From contig NZ_FXTB01000003.1 of the NCBI RefSeq assembly GCF_900182605.1, positions 372,001 to 436,000 of the forward strand: a DNA stretch of 64,000 nucleotides. Reading direction: 5' to 3'. The notes beneath the pieces were generated by a model. It worked only from the letters and a program-made list of their open reading frames with translations. It was not told where the DNA came from and searched no databases. Source of the DNA: Saccharicrinis carchari (GTDB lineage Bacteria; Bacteroidota; Bacteroidia; Bacteroidales; Marinilabiliaceae). This document shows positions 43,728 through 51,442 of this stretch, in pieces. Position 1 is the stretch's first letter, and every line of letters begins with the position of its first letter. A program made the translations under genes and the position numbers.

Positions 43728-44860
43728 TGTTCGGAGATTTATCGCACTTAGAATTACAGCAATATTGGTGGTTCCTGATTTCCTTATTAGGTGCACTGCT
43801 GGTGTTTTTAATGTTTGTACAGGGAGGACAAACACTATTCTGGACACTGGGGAAAACAAAAGATGAAAAAACCATTTTAGTAAATGCGCTGGGGCGTAAA
43901 TGGGAGTTCACTTTTACTACCCTGGTAACATTTGGCGGAGCTTTTTTTGCTTCTTTTCCTTTATTCTATAGCACCAGTTTTGGTGGAGCTTACTGGGTTT
44001 GGATGATTATACTTTTTGCTTTTGTTATTCAGGCCATCTCGTATGAATTTCGGAGTCGCCCAAAAAATGTATATGGGGCAAAAACTTACGAGGTATTTCT
44101 TTTTATCAATGGCTTGATAGGTACTATTTTTATTGGAACGGCCGTGGCCTCGTTTTTTACCGGCTCAAATTTTTCAATAAACGAATACAATCAATCTAAA
44201 TGGGACAACGTATATCATGGTTTGGAATTGGCCTTAAACCCGCATAATCTGACATTGGGTTTAACCGTGTTTTTTTTAGCCAGAGTATTAGCCATTCAGT
44301 ATTTTATGAATGCCATCGACCACGATGTCATACTTAAAAGGGCACACAAGCAATTGCTTATCAATGGTCTTTTATTTGTGGTTTTGTTTGTAACATTTAT
44401 TGCTTGGCTGATGTTGAGGGATGGATTTGCCGTTAACCCAGGCACCAAAGAGGTGTATATGGAACCCTATAAGTATTTTAACAATTTAATGGAGATGCCA
44501 CCTGTTGGCATCGGGTTTTTAATTGGAGTACTATTGGTGCTTTTTGGAATGGCAAAAAGTTACCTGAAGCCCGGTACCAAAGGAATTTGGTTTAGCGGAC
44601 CCGGAACAGTGCTGACCGTCGTGATGCTTTTTTTGCTGGCCGGGTATAACAACACATCATTTTACCCATCGGTTACAAGCCTGCAAAGTTCGCTAACGAT
44701 TGAAAATGCGAGTTCGAGCCATTTTACACTTACGGCCATGAGCTATGTTTCGCTGATGATACCTTTTGTGATGGCTTATATTTGGTACGCCTGGAGAGCT
44801 ATTAATAACCGGAGAATTGATCAGGAGGAAATGGAATCGGATGATTTACATGTGTATTAA
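43727..44860 (+). CDS. cydB: Cytochrome bd quinol oxidase subunit II
   Basis: A 377-residue membrane protein with about nine helices, partner of CydA. The N-terminal LQQYWWFLISLLGALLVFLM segment with its acidic and Trp residues, FVQGGQTLFW, and the later GRKWEFTF stretch fit the family. It starts within the cydA stop codon, so translation is coupled. It is followed 126 nt downstream by a short CydX-like frame. No cydC/cydD assembly genes are in the window. Confidence 0.95.
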   Translation: MFGDLSHLELQQYWWFLISLLGALLVFLMFVQGGQTLFWTLGKTKDEKTILVNALGRKWEFTFTTLVTFGGAFFASFPLFYSTSFGGAYWVWMIILFAFVIQAISYEFRSRPKNVYGAKTYEVFLFINGLIGTIFIGTAVASFFTGSNFSINEYNQSKWDNVYHGLELALNPHNLTLGLTVFFLARVLAIQYFMNAIDHDVILKRAHKQLLINGLLFVVLFVTFIAWLMLRDGFAVNPGTKEVYMEPYKYFNNLMEMPPVGIGFLIGVLLVLFGMAKSYLKPGTKGIWFSGPGTVLTVVMLFLLAGYNNTSFYPSVTSLQSSLTIENASSSHFTLTAMSYVSLMIPFVMAYIWYAWRAINNRRIDQEEMESDDLHVY

Positions 44861-44985
44861 ACCGGGCTGATGCGCGTAGGGTAGGGAACAAAGAGCATAA
44901 AGAGCCAGAAAAGTAAAGCGATACCTTAGCGGAGGTGGCAAAAGGTCAAGGGTAGTGAGAGGTAGGAACGAATAATTTTTTAAAT

Positions 44986-45132
44986 ATGAAATACTTACAC
45001 GAAATATTATGGTACATGAGTTGGCCATTGCTTATTGTAATAAGCCACTATACAGTGAAATGGGCAATCCGAAAATTTGAAAAAGAAAATAAAGATATAA
45101 TAGAAACAGAGACAGAATCTACAAATTCGTAG
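44986..45132 (+). CDS. Small membrane protein, candidate CydX-like third subunit of cytochrome bd
   Basis: A 48-residue frame starting MKYLHEILWYMSWPLL, with one membrane helix (about 4-24) and a charged C-terminal tail (KFEKENKDIIETETE). The W9-Y-x-x-W13-x-L15 pattern resembles the start of E. coli CydX (W-Y-F-A-W-x-L), a small subunit that stabilises the hemes of cytochrome bd. It is the first open frame after cydB on the same strand, and its ATG is preceded by an A/T-rich stretch typical of Bacteroidota translation starts. The N-terminal part before the tryptophans is longer than in CydX. The role is inferred from motif and position. Confidence 0.65.
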   Translation: MKYLHEILWYMSWPLLIVISHYTVKWAIRKFEKENKDIIETETESTNS

Positions 45133-45190
45133 TGTCTCAACGAGCTGCCAGCATTTGCTTTATTACAAAAAAGGTAGCACGGTTTGTTTG

Positions 45191-45233
45191 CATAACAACA
45201 ACGGCAGTACTATTAGCTGCCGTTGTTGTTATG
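45191..45233. repeat. Perfect 17-bp inverted repeat after the cytochrome bd operon
   Basis: CATAACAACAACGGCAG (45191-45207) and its exact complement (45217-45233) flank the loop TACTATTAG. It lies 58 nt after the small CydX-like frame. No T-tract follows on either strand, so it is not a classical terminator, but it may end the cyd transcript or protect its 3' end. Confidence 0.7.
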
Positions 45234-45365
45234 GTAAAAAGCAGCTTCACAACTATCCACAGCTCACTTCTCTACACTACTCAAACACAGGGTTAAATAG
45301 CTTTAATTACAATCCCTTATGCTTTTTTTTTAAAATCAAAATAAAGTATAAACCGAAATAAACGC

Positions 45366-45373
45366 TACCTTTG
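45366..45373 (+). promoter_or_regulatory. -7 promoter element of typA
   Basis: TACCTTTG matches TAnnTTTG and is followed by CACCCTC. It lies 22 nt before the typA ATG. No exact TTG is found at the -33 position. Confidence 0.6.
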
Positions 45374-45395
45374 CACCCTCATTTTTTATAAATAT

Positions 45396-47192
45396 ATGCA
45401 CGACATAAGGAATATCGCAATTATTGCGCACGTGGACCATGGCAAAACTACCTTGGTAGATAAGATGTTAATGGCAGGGAAACTGTTTAAGGATCATCAG
45501 GATGTCAAGGATCTTTTCATGGATAACAACGATCTGGAAAGAGAAAGAGGAATAACGATTCTATCGAAAAATGTTTCGGTAGTTTATAAAAACACAAAAA
45601 TTAATATAATTGACACTCCGGGCCACTCCGATTTTGGAGGCGAAGTAGAAAGGGTATTAAATATGGCCGATGGTGTTTTATTGTTGGTAGATGCCTTTGA
45701 AGGACCCATGCCGCAAACGCGCTTTGTGTTACAAAAAGCCCTTAGTCTTGGATTAAAGCCCATTGTGGTAATTAATAAGGTGGATAAGCCCAACTGCCGC
45801 CCCGAGGAGGTACAAGAAGCTGTTTTCGACCTCATGTTTAATCTGGAGGCGACAGAAGATCAGCTGGATTTCGTAACCATTTACGGCTCAGCTAAAAATA
45901 ACTGGATGAGTACCGACTGGAGGAAACAAGCCGAGGACATATCGGCGGTTTTTGATGCGGTTTTAGAAAATATCCCAGCCCCAAAAATAGTTGAAGGCAC
46001 CCCCCAGATGCTCATCACCTCTTTAGATCATTCACCTTATACAGGACGGATTGCCATTGGTCGTATTCAAAGGGGCGAGCTAAAAACTAATCAGCAAGTT
46101 GCTTTGGTAAGCCGGGATGGCTCCATCACTAAAACTAAAATTAAAGAAATCAATGTTTTCGATGGCTTAGGTCGTACTAAAGTAAACGAGGTGAAATGCG
46201 GTGAGCTTTGTGCACTGGTAGGCTTGGAGAAATTTGATATTGGCGATACAGTGGCCGATGCGGAAAACCCCGAATCGCTGGATCCTATTGCCATAGATGA
46301 GCCCACCATGAGCATGCTGTTTACCATTAATAACTCACCATTTTTTGGACAGGATGGTAAGTATGTTACTTCGCGCCATATTAAGGAGAGGTTGGATGCG
46401 GAGCTGGAAAAGAACCTGGCATTACGGGTAGAAAACACCAATTCGGCAGATGCCTGGAATGTATACGGACGGGGGGTGTTGCACTTGTCGGTACTAATAG
46501 AAACGATGCGACGCGAAGGATATGAACTGCAGGTTGGGCAGCCGCGCGTAATCATAAAAGAAATAGGAGCCATTAAACATGAGCCCATCGAGGAGCTCAC
46601 CATTGATCTGCCGGATGAGTTTGGGGGCAAAGCCATAGAAATGGTCAGTCAACGTAAAGGCGATATGCTGAGTATGGAACGTAAAGGTGATCGCGTGGTA
46701 ATTGAGTTTACCATACCCTCGCGAGGGATAATCGGCTTACGTAATGCTATGCTCACTGCCACTGCCGGAGAGGCTATTATGGCCCATCGCTTTATCGAAT
46801 TCCAGCCCTATAAAGGTGTCATAACCAAAAGAATCAATGGCTCACTTATTTCAATGGAGGATGGTGCTGCAATCCCTTATGCCTTGGACAAGCTTCAGGA
46901 TAGAGGGGAGTTTTTTGTATCGCCACAGGAAAAAATATACAAAGGCCAGGTGATTGGCGAAAACAATCGCGAAGGGGATTTAACCATCAATATTACAAAA
47001 ACCAAAAAACTCACTAACATGCGTACTTCCGGGTCGGATGATAAAGTGAAATTGGCACCGCCCATTATTTTTTCGTTGGAGGAAGCGCTCGAATATATCC
47101 AGGAAGACGAGTATGTAGAGGTAACGCCAAAGGCTATACGTATCCGGAAAATACTCCTCGAAGAGCACGAACGCAAGCGCTCGGGAAAATAA
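45396..47192 (+). CDS. typA: Translational GTPase TypA/BipA
   Basis: A 598-residue ribosome-associated GTPase involved in stress adaptation and late ribosome assembly. G1 is AHVDHGKTTL, the switch I region has RERGITILSKN, G3 is DTPGHSDFGG and G4 NKVDK. The EF-Tu-like domain 2, EF-G-like domains III and V and the BipA-specific C-terminal domain (from about 480, with NMRTSGSDDKVKL) are present at full length. It has its own promoter and shares a bidirectional terminator with the downstream convergent ABC gene. Confidence 0.97.
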   Translation: MHDIRNIAIIAHVDHGKTTLVDKMLMAGKLFKDHQDVKDLFMDNNDLERERGITILSKNVSVVYKNTKINIIDTPGHSDFGGEVERVLNMADGVLLLVDAFEGPMPQTRFVLQKALSLGLKPIVVINKVDKPNCRPEEVQEAVFDLMFNLEATEDQLDFVTIYGSAKNNWMSTDWRKQAEDISAVFDAVLENIPAPKIVEGTPQMLITSLDHSPYTGRIAIGRIQRGELKTNQQVALVSRDGSITKTKIKEINVFDGLGRTKVNEVKCGELCALVGLEKFDIGDTVADAENPESLDPIAIDEPTMSMLFTINNSPFFGQDGKYVTSRHIKERLDAELEKNLALRVENTNSADAWNVYGRGVLHLSVLIETMRREGYELQVGQPRVIIKEIGAIKHEPIEELTIDLPDEFGGKAIEMVSQRKGDMLSMERKGDRVVIEFTIPSRGIIGLRNAMLTATAGEAIMAHRFIEFQPYKGVITKRINGSLISMEDGAAIPYALDKLQDRGEFFVSPQEKIYKGQVIGENNREGDLTINITKTKKLTNMRTSGSDDKVKLAPPIIFSLEEALEYIQEDEYVEVTPKAIRIRKILLEEHERKRSGK

Positions 47193-47211
47193 GCTACATT
47201 TTACGAAATTT

Positions 47212-47246
47212 AAAAGTGGTTCATTAATTATTAAAGAACCGCTTTT
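47212..47246. terminator. Bidirectional terminator between typA and the ABC gene
   Basis: AAAAGTGGTTC pairs with GAACCGCTTTT (11 bp, one wobble) around a 13-nt AT-rich loop, with TTTTT on the plus strand and AAATT/T-rich sequence on the other. It sits between two convergent genes and touches the stop codon of the ABC gene (47246-47248). Confidence 0.78.
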
Positions 47247-48487
47247 TATTTTGGGTTTCGAACTTTACCTGTAAACCCCGCTTCACACTTAATCAATTCA
47301 AAAGTATATTGCGGATGCAAGCCTTGTTCGGTACGATGCGATACATAAAGAATTGCTGTATCGCTTTGTTGCGCTATTTGCTGAATCAGGCTAACCATAA
47401 GCAAAGCGCTATCATCATCGAGCCCTGTGGATGGCTCGTCAAGTATAAGCAGCGGGGGATGTTTTATCATGGCCCGAGCAATAAGCACCAGGCGTTGCTT
47501 TATTTGCGACAGATCTACAAAACGCTGGTGCGCTTCCTCCTCCATGGCTAATACCTTAAGCCAATCCAGTGCCAGTTTATTTTGCCTGTCACTGGGTTTT
47601 TGGTACAAGCCAATACTATCCGTTAAGCCCGAAATAATCATTTGTTTGGCACTATGGCTGCCTTTAAAGTTATCGGTGATGGAGGGGGTAAAGTACCCAA
47701 TCATTTCTTTTAATTGCCATACGCTTTCACCGGTTCCCTTTTTGTGCCCGAATATAAACAAGTCCTGACCGTATGCTTTAGGATTATCGCCGTAAATCAT
47801 GGATAACAGCGTTGTTTTTCCCGATCCGTTGGGTCCCTTCAAATGCCAAAATTCACCTTGTTTAATTTCCCAACAAATATCCCTCACGATTATTTTATTA
47901 TCATAGCTCACACATACCCTATTCATCTTTATAAGTACCTGGGGTAGTACATTAAAAGGTTTTATCGATTCAGGGATGTCAAAATTTAAATTGCTTTGTT
48001 GGTTTGGTGAGCGATTCAATCCTAAGTCAGCTAGCGGGATACATTTTGTTAATCCACCCTGCCGCATCACTAACGCGTGGGATATAAAGGGTAAGATGTC
48101 GTCCTGTCGTTTAAACAGTTGAACAATAGTTGTTTGCCGGGCCACTTGCGATAATTCATTTTTTAATTGCCGAACGGACGCTAGGTCCAAACAATCAAAA
48201 GGATTGTCCAGGACTAAAAAATCGGGTTTCTGTGCAATCTGATAGCGCAATAAAGCTTTACGTTGTTCGCCACTGCTATAAGTACGAATACTTCTACTTT
48301 TATCTTTCGTTAGCAAAAAGTTATCATGTCTAATTTCTTCGTCAATAATTTTTTCAAGGGTTACGGTTGAAAACAGCAAGCCTTTTTTGCTGCGTAGATA
48401 TGGTATCTCCCCATTTCCTTTGAGTAGTTGCTGCATCCACTCTCCCTTTGCAGAAAGACCTGTATTTTTGATTGCCAAATGTTTCAA
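47246..48487 (-). CDS. ModF-like tandem ABC ATPase lacking the first P-loop
   Basis: A 413-residue protein with two ABC nucleotide-binding domains and no membrane segment. The C-terminal domain is complete: Walker A GPNGSGKTT (218-226), a signature LSQIKQ (326-331) and Walker B LLILDEP (346-352). The N-terminal domain keeps the signature SSGEQRK (71-77) and a Walker B FLVLDNP with N95 in place of the catalytic Glu, but begins just after where Walker A should be. E. coli ModF, the closest family I recognise, has both P-loops. Only 71 bp separate its start from the upstream stop, so no lost N terminus is hidden there. One normal ATP site could still form between the two halves. Confidence 0.85.
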   Translation of the reverse strand: MKHLAIKNTGLSAKGEWMQQLLKGNGEIPYLRSKKGLLFSTVTLEKIIDEEIRHDNFLLTKDKSRSIRTYSSGEQRKALLRYQIAQKPDFLVLDNPFDCLDLASVRQLKNELSQVARQTTIVQLFKRQDDILPFISHALVMRQGGLTKCIPLADLGLNRSPNQQSNLNFDIPESIKPFNVLPQVLIKMNRVCVSYDNKIIVRDICWEIKQGEFWHLKGPNGSGKTTLLSMIYGDNPKAYGQDLFIFGHKKGTGESVWQLKEMIGYFTPSITDNFKGSHSAKQMIISGLTDSIGLYQKPSDRQNKLALDWLKVLAMEEEAHQRFVDLSQIKQRLVLIARAMIKHPPLLILDEPSTGLDDDSALLMVSLIQQIAQQSDTAILYVSHRTEQGLHPQYTFELIKCEAGFTGKVRNPK

Positions 48488-48558
48488 TGTATGGTGTTTT
48501 TAGGAAGCCCTTCTTTTATACAAGGTGCAAATAAAGTCAACTCTTACCGTTCGCATTA

Positions 48559-49986
48559 TCAAACATGCTCAATATCAGTATGGGCCGATATCTCGCTGTT
48601 GCTGGTGCATAAATCTTTGATATTTAATTTGTGCACATCGTCATAAGCAGCCAGACGTGCAAAATCTTTCAGCTCCTCGGTACTTACCTTTAGGTAGTTA
48701 GCTATGCGATTGGCCGATTTTTCTATGTCAAGTCGTTTTCGCAGTTCCGGATCCTGGGTAGCAATGCCCACGGGGCAATTCCCCGTATGGCAAATCCGAT
48801 ATTGCTGGCAGCCTCCGGCTATCATAGCTCCGGTTGCTACGGCAATGGCATCGGCACCCAACGCCAGTGCCTTGGCAAAGTCGGACGATACCCTTAACCC
48901 GCCAGTAATAATTAAAGAAACTCCGGTAATACCTTTATCATCTAAAAATCTTCGCGCCCTGAACAATGCAAATAAGGTGGGTACTGAAGTGGCATCTTTG
49001 ATTAAGCGTGGTGCAGAACCGGTACCTCCACCCCGACCGTCGATAGTAATAAAGTCCGGTTTGGCATAAATAATTTCCTTTAGGTCGGTTTCGATGTCGC
49101 CCGCTGCAATTTTAACACCTATGGGCTTTCCGCCTGTTTTGTCCCGAAGCCAATCTATTTTAGCTTTTAAATCCTTTTTATTTCTGATATCCTTAAAAGC
49201 TGAGGGGCTAATAATTTCTTCGCCCACATTTCTGCCTCTAACGGCAGCAATCTCCTCCGTTACTTTGCTTGCTGGCAAGTGACCGCCCATGCCCGGTTTT
49301 ACGCTTTGGCCTATCTTAATTTCTACAGCGTCCACGCTTTTCAGGTTTTCATCGGTAACACTATAACGGTTGGGAACATACTCAAAAATATACTTATAGG
49401 CCGCTGCATGTTCTTCCGGTAAAATACCGCCTTCACCCGAGCATATCAAGGTTTTTACTATTGCACTTCCTTTGGCAAGAGCTGTTTTTATTTCTTTTGA
49501 CAAGGCACCAAACGACATATGGCTTATATAAACAGGTGTATCTATTACCAATGGATACTTGGCTCTCGGTCCGATAATAGTTTTAGTATTTACCACATCA
49601 TTTTTTTCCAGTGGTATTTTGGCCAGCTGCGCTCCTTTAATTAAAATATCATTCCACGAAATAAGGGGTAGCGTGGTTTTCATGGGGTCAGTAATTGACT
49701 TCCCGGTATGAGCCATCGTATGGATGTGGTTCAGGTAGGGGGCATGATTGTCCGACGACTTTTTCCACTCAGCCAAATATTCATCTTCCTGGACCGATTC
49801 GGCTTGCAGATCCATTTCCGGCTTCCCAGTGAACTTTTCGTCTTCGTCATCGTCCAATTTATAGAATACTGCTTTAACCGCGCCACAAACAGGACATGTC
49901 CAGTCGTCAGAAAGTTCGTCCCAGGGTTTTTCCGCATTTTCTTCGTAGTGAAGATACCCACATACGGGGCATTTGTAGGTAGCCAT
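48559..49986 (-). CDS. Rubredoxin fused to FMN-binding glutamate synthase domain
   Basis: A 475-residue protein. Residues 1-45 are a rubredoxin with iron ligands C6-P-V-C9 and C31-P-V-C34. After a linker, residues 90-450 match the synthase domain of glutamate synthase: SGEGGILPEE, KPGMGGHLPASKV, TIDGRGGGTGSAP and the [3Fe-4S] region GGCQQYRICHTGNCPVGIATQDPELR split over 395-425. There is no glutaminase domain, so ammonia or another donor must be used, or the reaction differs. The rubredoxin may feed electrons to the FMN. The gene stands alone; its partner is unknown. A full-length gltBD is present elsewhere in the window. Confidence 0.9.
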   Translation of the reverse strand: MATYKCPVCGYLHYEENAEKPWDELSDDWTCPVCGAVKAVFYKLDDDEDEKFTGKPEMDLQAESVQEDEYLAEWKKSSDNHAPYLNHIHTMAHTGKSITDPMKTTLPLISWNDILIKGAQLAKIPLEKNDVVNTKTIIGPRAKYPLVIDTPVYISHMSFGALSKEIKTALAKGSAIVKTLICSGEGGILPEEHAAAYKYIFEYVPNRYSVTDENLKSVDAVEIKIGQSVKPGMGGHLPASKVTEEIAAVRGRNVGEEIISPSAFKDIRNKKDLKAKIDWLRDKTGGKPIGVKIAAGDIETDLKEIIYAKPDFITIDGRGGGTGSAPRLIKDATSVPTLFALFRARRFLDDKGITGVSLIITGGLRVSSDFAKALALGADAIAVATGAMIAGGCQQYRICHTGNCPVGIATQDPELRKRLDIEKSANRIANYLKVSTEELKDFARLAAYDDVHKLNIKDLCTSNSEISAHTDIEHV

Positions 49987-50310
49987 ATATTCAGATTTTA
50001 GATTGTTTAAGCTAAGATAGGTAAAAATAAGTTTCCTGGTAGTGTGGAGAATTCATTCACTTACTTAAGAACATGGCAAATTGATTATTAAACAATTATC
50101 GCATTGATAATGTGTCAGACATCACTGCCTCTACCTGATAAATGTAGCTTTTTAAGATAGTATCATTTACGCAGGGCAAGCAACTCAGTTTTATTTATCA
50201 ACAAACTTAGCACAGGATAGGGGAAGCCTTGAATTAAATCATTAAATTTGGGAGTTTTAAAAATTAGACAGGTCGGTATTACCGAATACCCAACAAAGCA
50301 ACATCTATAT
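49987..50310. other. Divergent intergenic region
   Basis: 324 bases between the rubredoxin-fusion gene and the polyprenyl synthase gene. A TAAATTTG box on the plus strand at 50243-50250, 60 nt before the polyprenyl synthase ATG, fits TAnnTTTG. I see no open frame with protein character on either strand and no hairpin. Confidence 0.45.
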
Positions 50311-51285
50311 ATGGCATCATCGAGAAGTATTAAGCGCCCCATAAAAACTGAGATGGAGCGATTTGAGCCTTTTTTTAGCGAACAACTCAAATCAAAGATT
50401 CCGTTGCTGCGCATTATTACAAACTATATTTTACGCAAAAAGGGCAAACAGATGCGCCCTATGCTGGTGTTTTTGTCGGCCAAACTAAACGGCAATATTA
50501 CGGAAGCTTCGTACGTGGCGGCTACGCTCATTGAGTTGCTGCACACGGCTACACTGATACACGATGATGTGGTGGATGAGACCTATCAACGGCGTGGTTT
50601 TTTTTCAATCAACGCCCTGTGGAAATCAAAGATAGCGGTACTGGTGGGCGATTATTTTCTTTCGCGAGGGCTTATGCTGGCGCTGGATACAGACCAGATA
50701 GGAGTTTTAAAAGTTGTATCGGAAGCCGTTAAGGAAATGAGCGAGGGAGAACTGCTGCAAATAGAAAAAAGCCGTAAGTTAGACATTACCGAGGAGGTGT
50801 ATTTTGAAATTATCACAAAAAAAACGGCTACCCTGATAGCCGCTTGTACCACGGCAGGTGCGTATTCCGTGGATGCCACTGCCCAAAAAAGGGGATGGAT
50901 GAAAGAATTTGGTACTTACCTCGGTATTGCCTTCCAAATTAGAGATGACCTTTTCGATTACGAAAAAACTGACCTCATCGGTAAGCCCACAGGCAACGAC
51001 ATACGCGAAAAAAAGATGACGCTTCCTTTAATACATGCCTTAAATAGTTGTGATGCCAGGGAACGCAAAAAAGTGCTGTCTACGATTCGGCGTCATCATA
51101 AAAACGACAAAAAAGTAGCTGAGGTCATAACGTTTGTTCAACAAAAAGGAGGCATAGAATATACGCATAATAAAATGATAGAATACAAAAATAAGGCATT
51201 AGCGGTTCTAAATAAATTTGACGATGGCGATGCTAAACAAGCCTTAATTGAGCTGGTTGACTTTACAACTGAAAGGAAGAAGTAG
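50311..51285 (+). CDS. Polyprenyl diphosphate synthase (octaprenyl/heptaprenyl type)
   Basis: A 324-residue trans-isoprenyl diphosphate synthase. The first Asp-rich motif is in LIHDDVVDE with the following YQRRG, and the second in QIRDDLFDY. KGKQMRPML is the usual early substrate-binding motif. It makes the side chain of menaquinone or a similar quinone, which would serve the cytochrome bd oxidase in this window; chain length cannot be read with confidence. ATG 50311 starts the conserved protein (MASSRSIK); the frame is open from 50248. It is 157 bp upstream of polA, not obviously coupled. Confidence 0.93.
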   Translation: MASSRSIKRPIKTEMERFEPFFSEQLKSKIPLLRIITNYILRKKGKQMRPMLVFLSAKLNGNITEASYVAATLIELLHTATLIHDDVVDETYQRRGFFSINALWKSKIAVLVGDYFLSRGLMLALDTDQIGVLKVVSEAVKEMSEGELLQIEKSRKLDITEEVYFEIITKKTATLIAACTTAGAYSVDATAQKRGWMKEFGTYLGIAFQIRDDLFDYEKTDLIGKPTGNDIREKKMTLPLIHALNSCDARERKKVLSTIRRHHKNDKKVAEVITFVQQKGGIEYTHNKMIEYKNKALAVLNKFDDGDAKQALIELVDFTTERKK

Positions 51286-51442
51286 TAAGAGGATGCAGAC
51301 AAGAGATTGTTAGATAAGAGGCTGTGAGGCAAGATATATTGTATTTAGAAGTACCTAATAAAAGGCACCTTTTAATAATTTCCGATAATTCATTAATCTC
51401 TTATCTATTCGTCTAACATCTAACATCTAAACATTTAATAAC

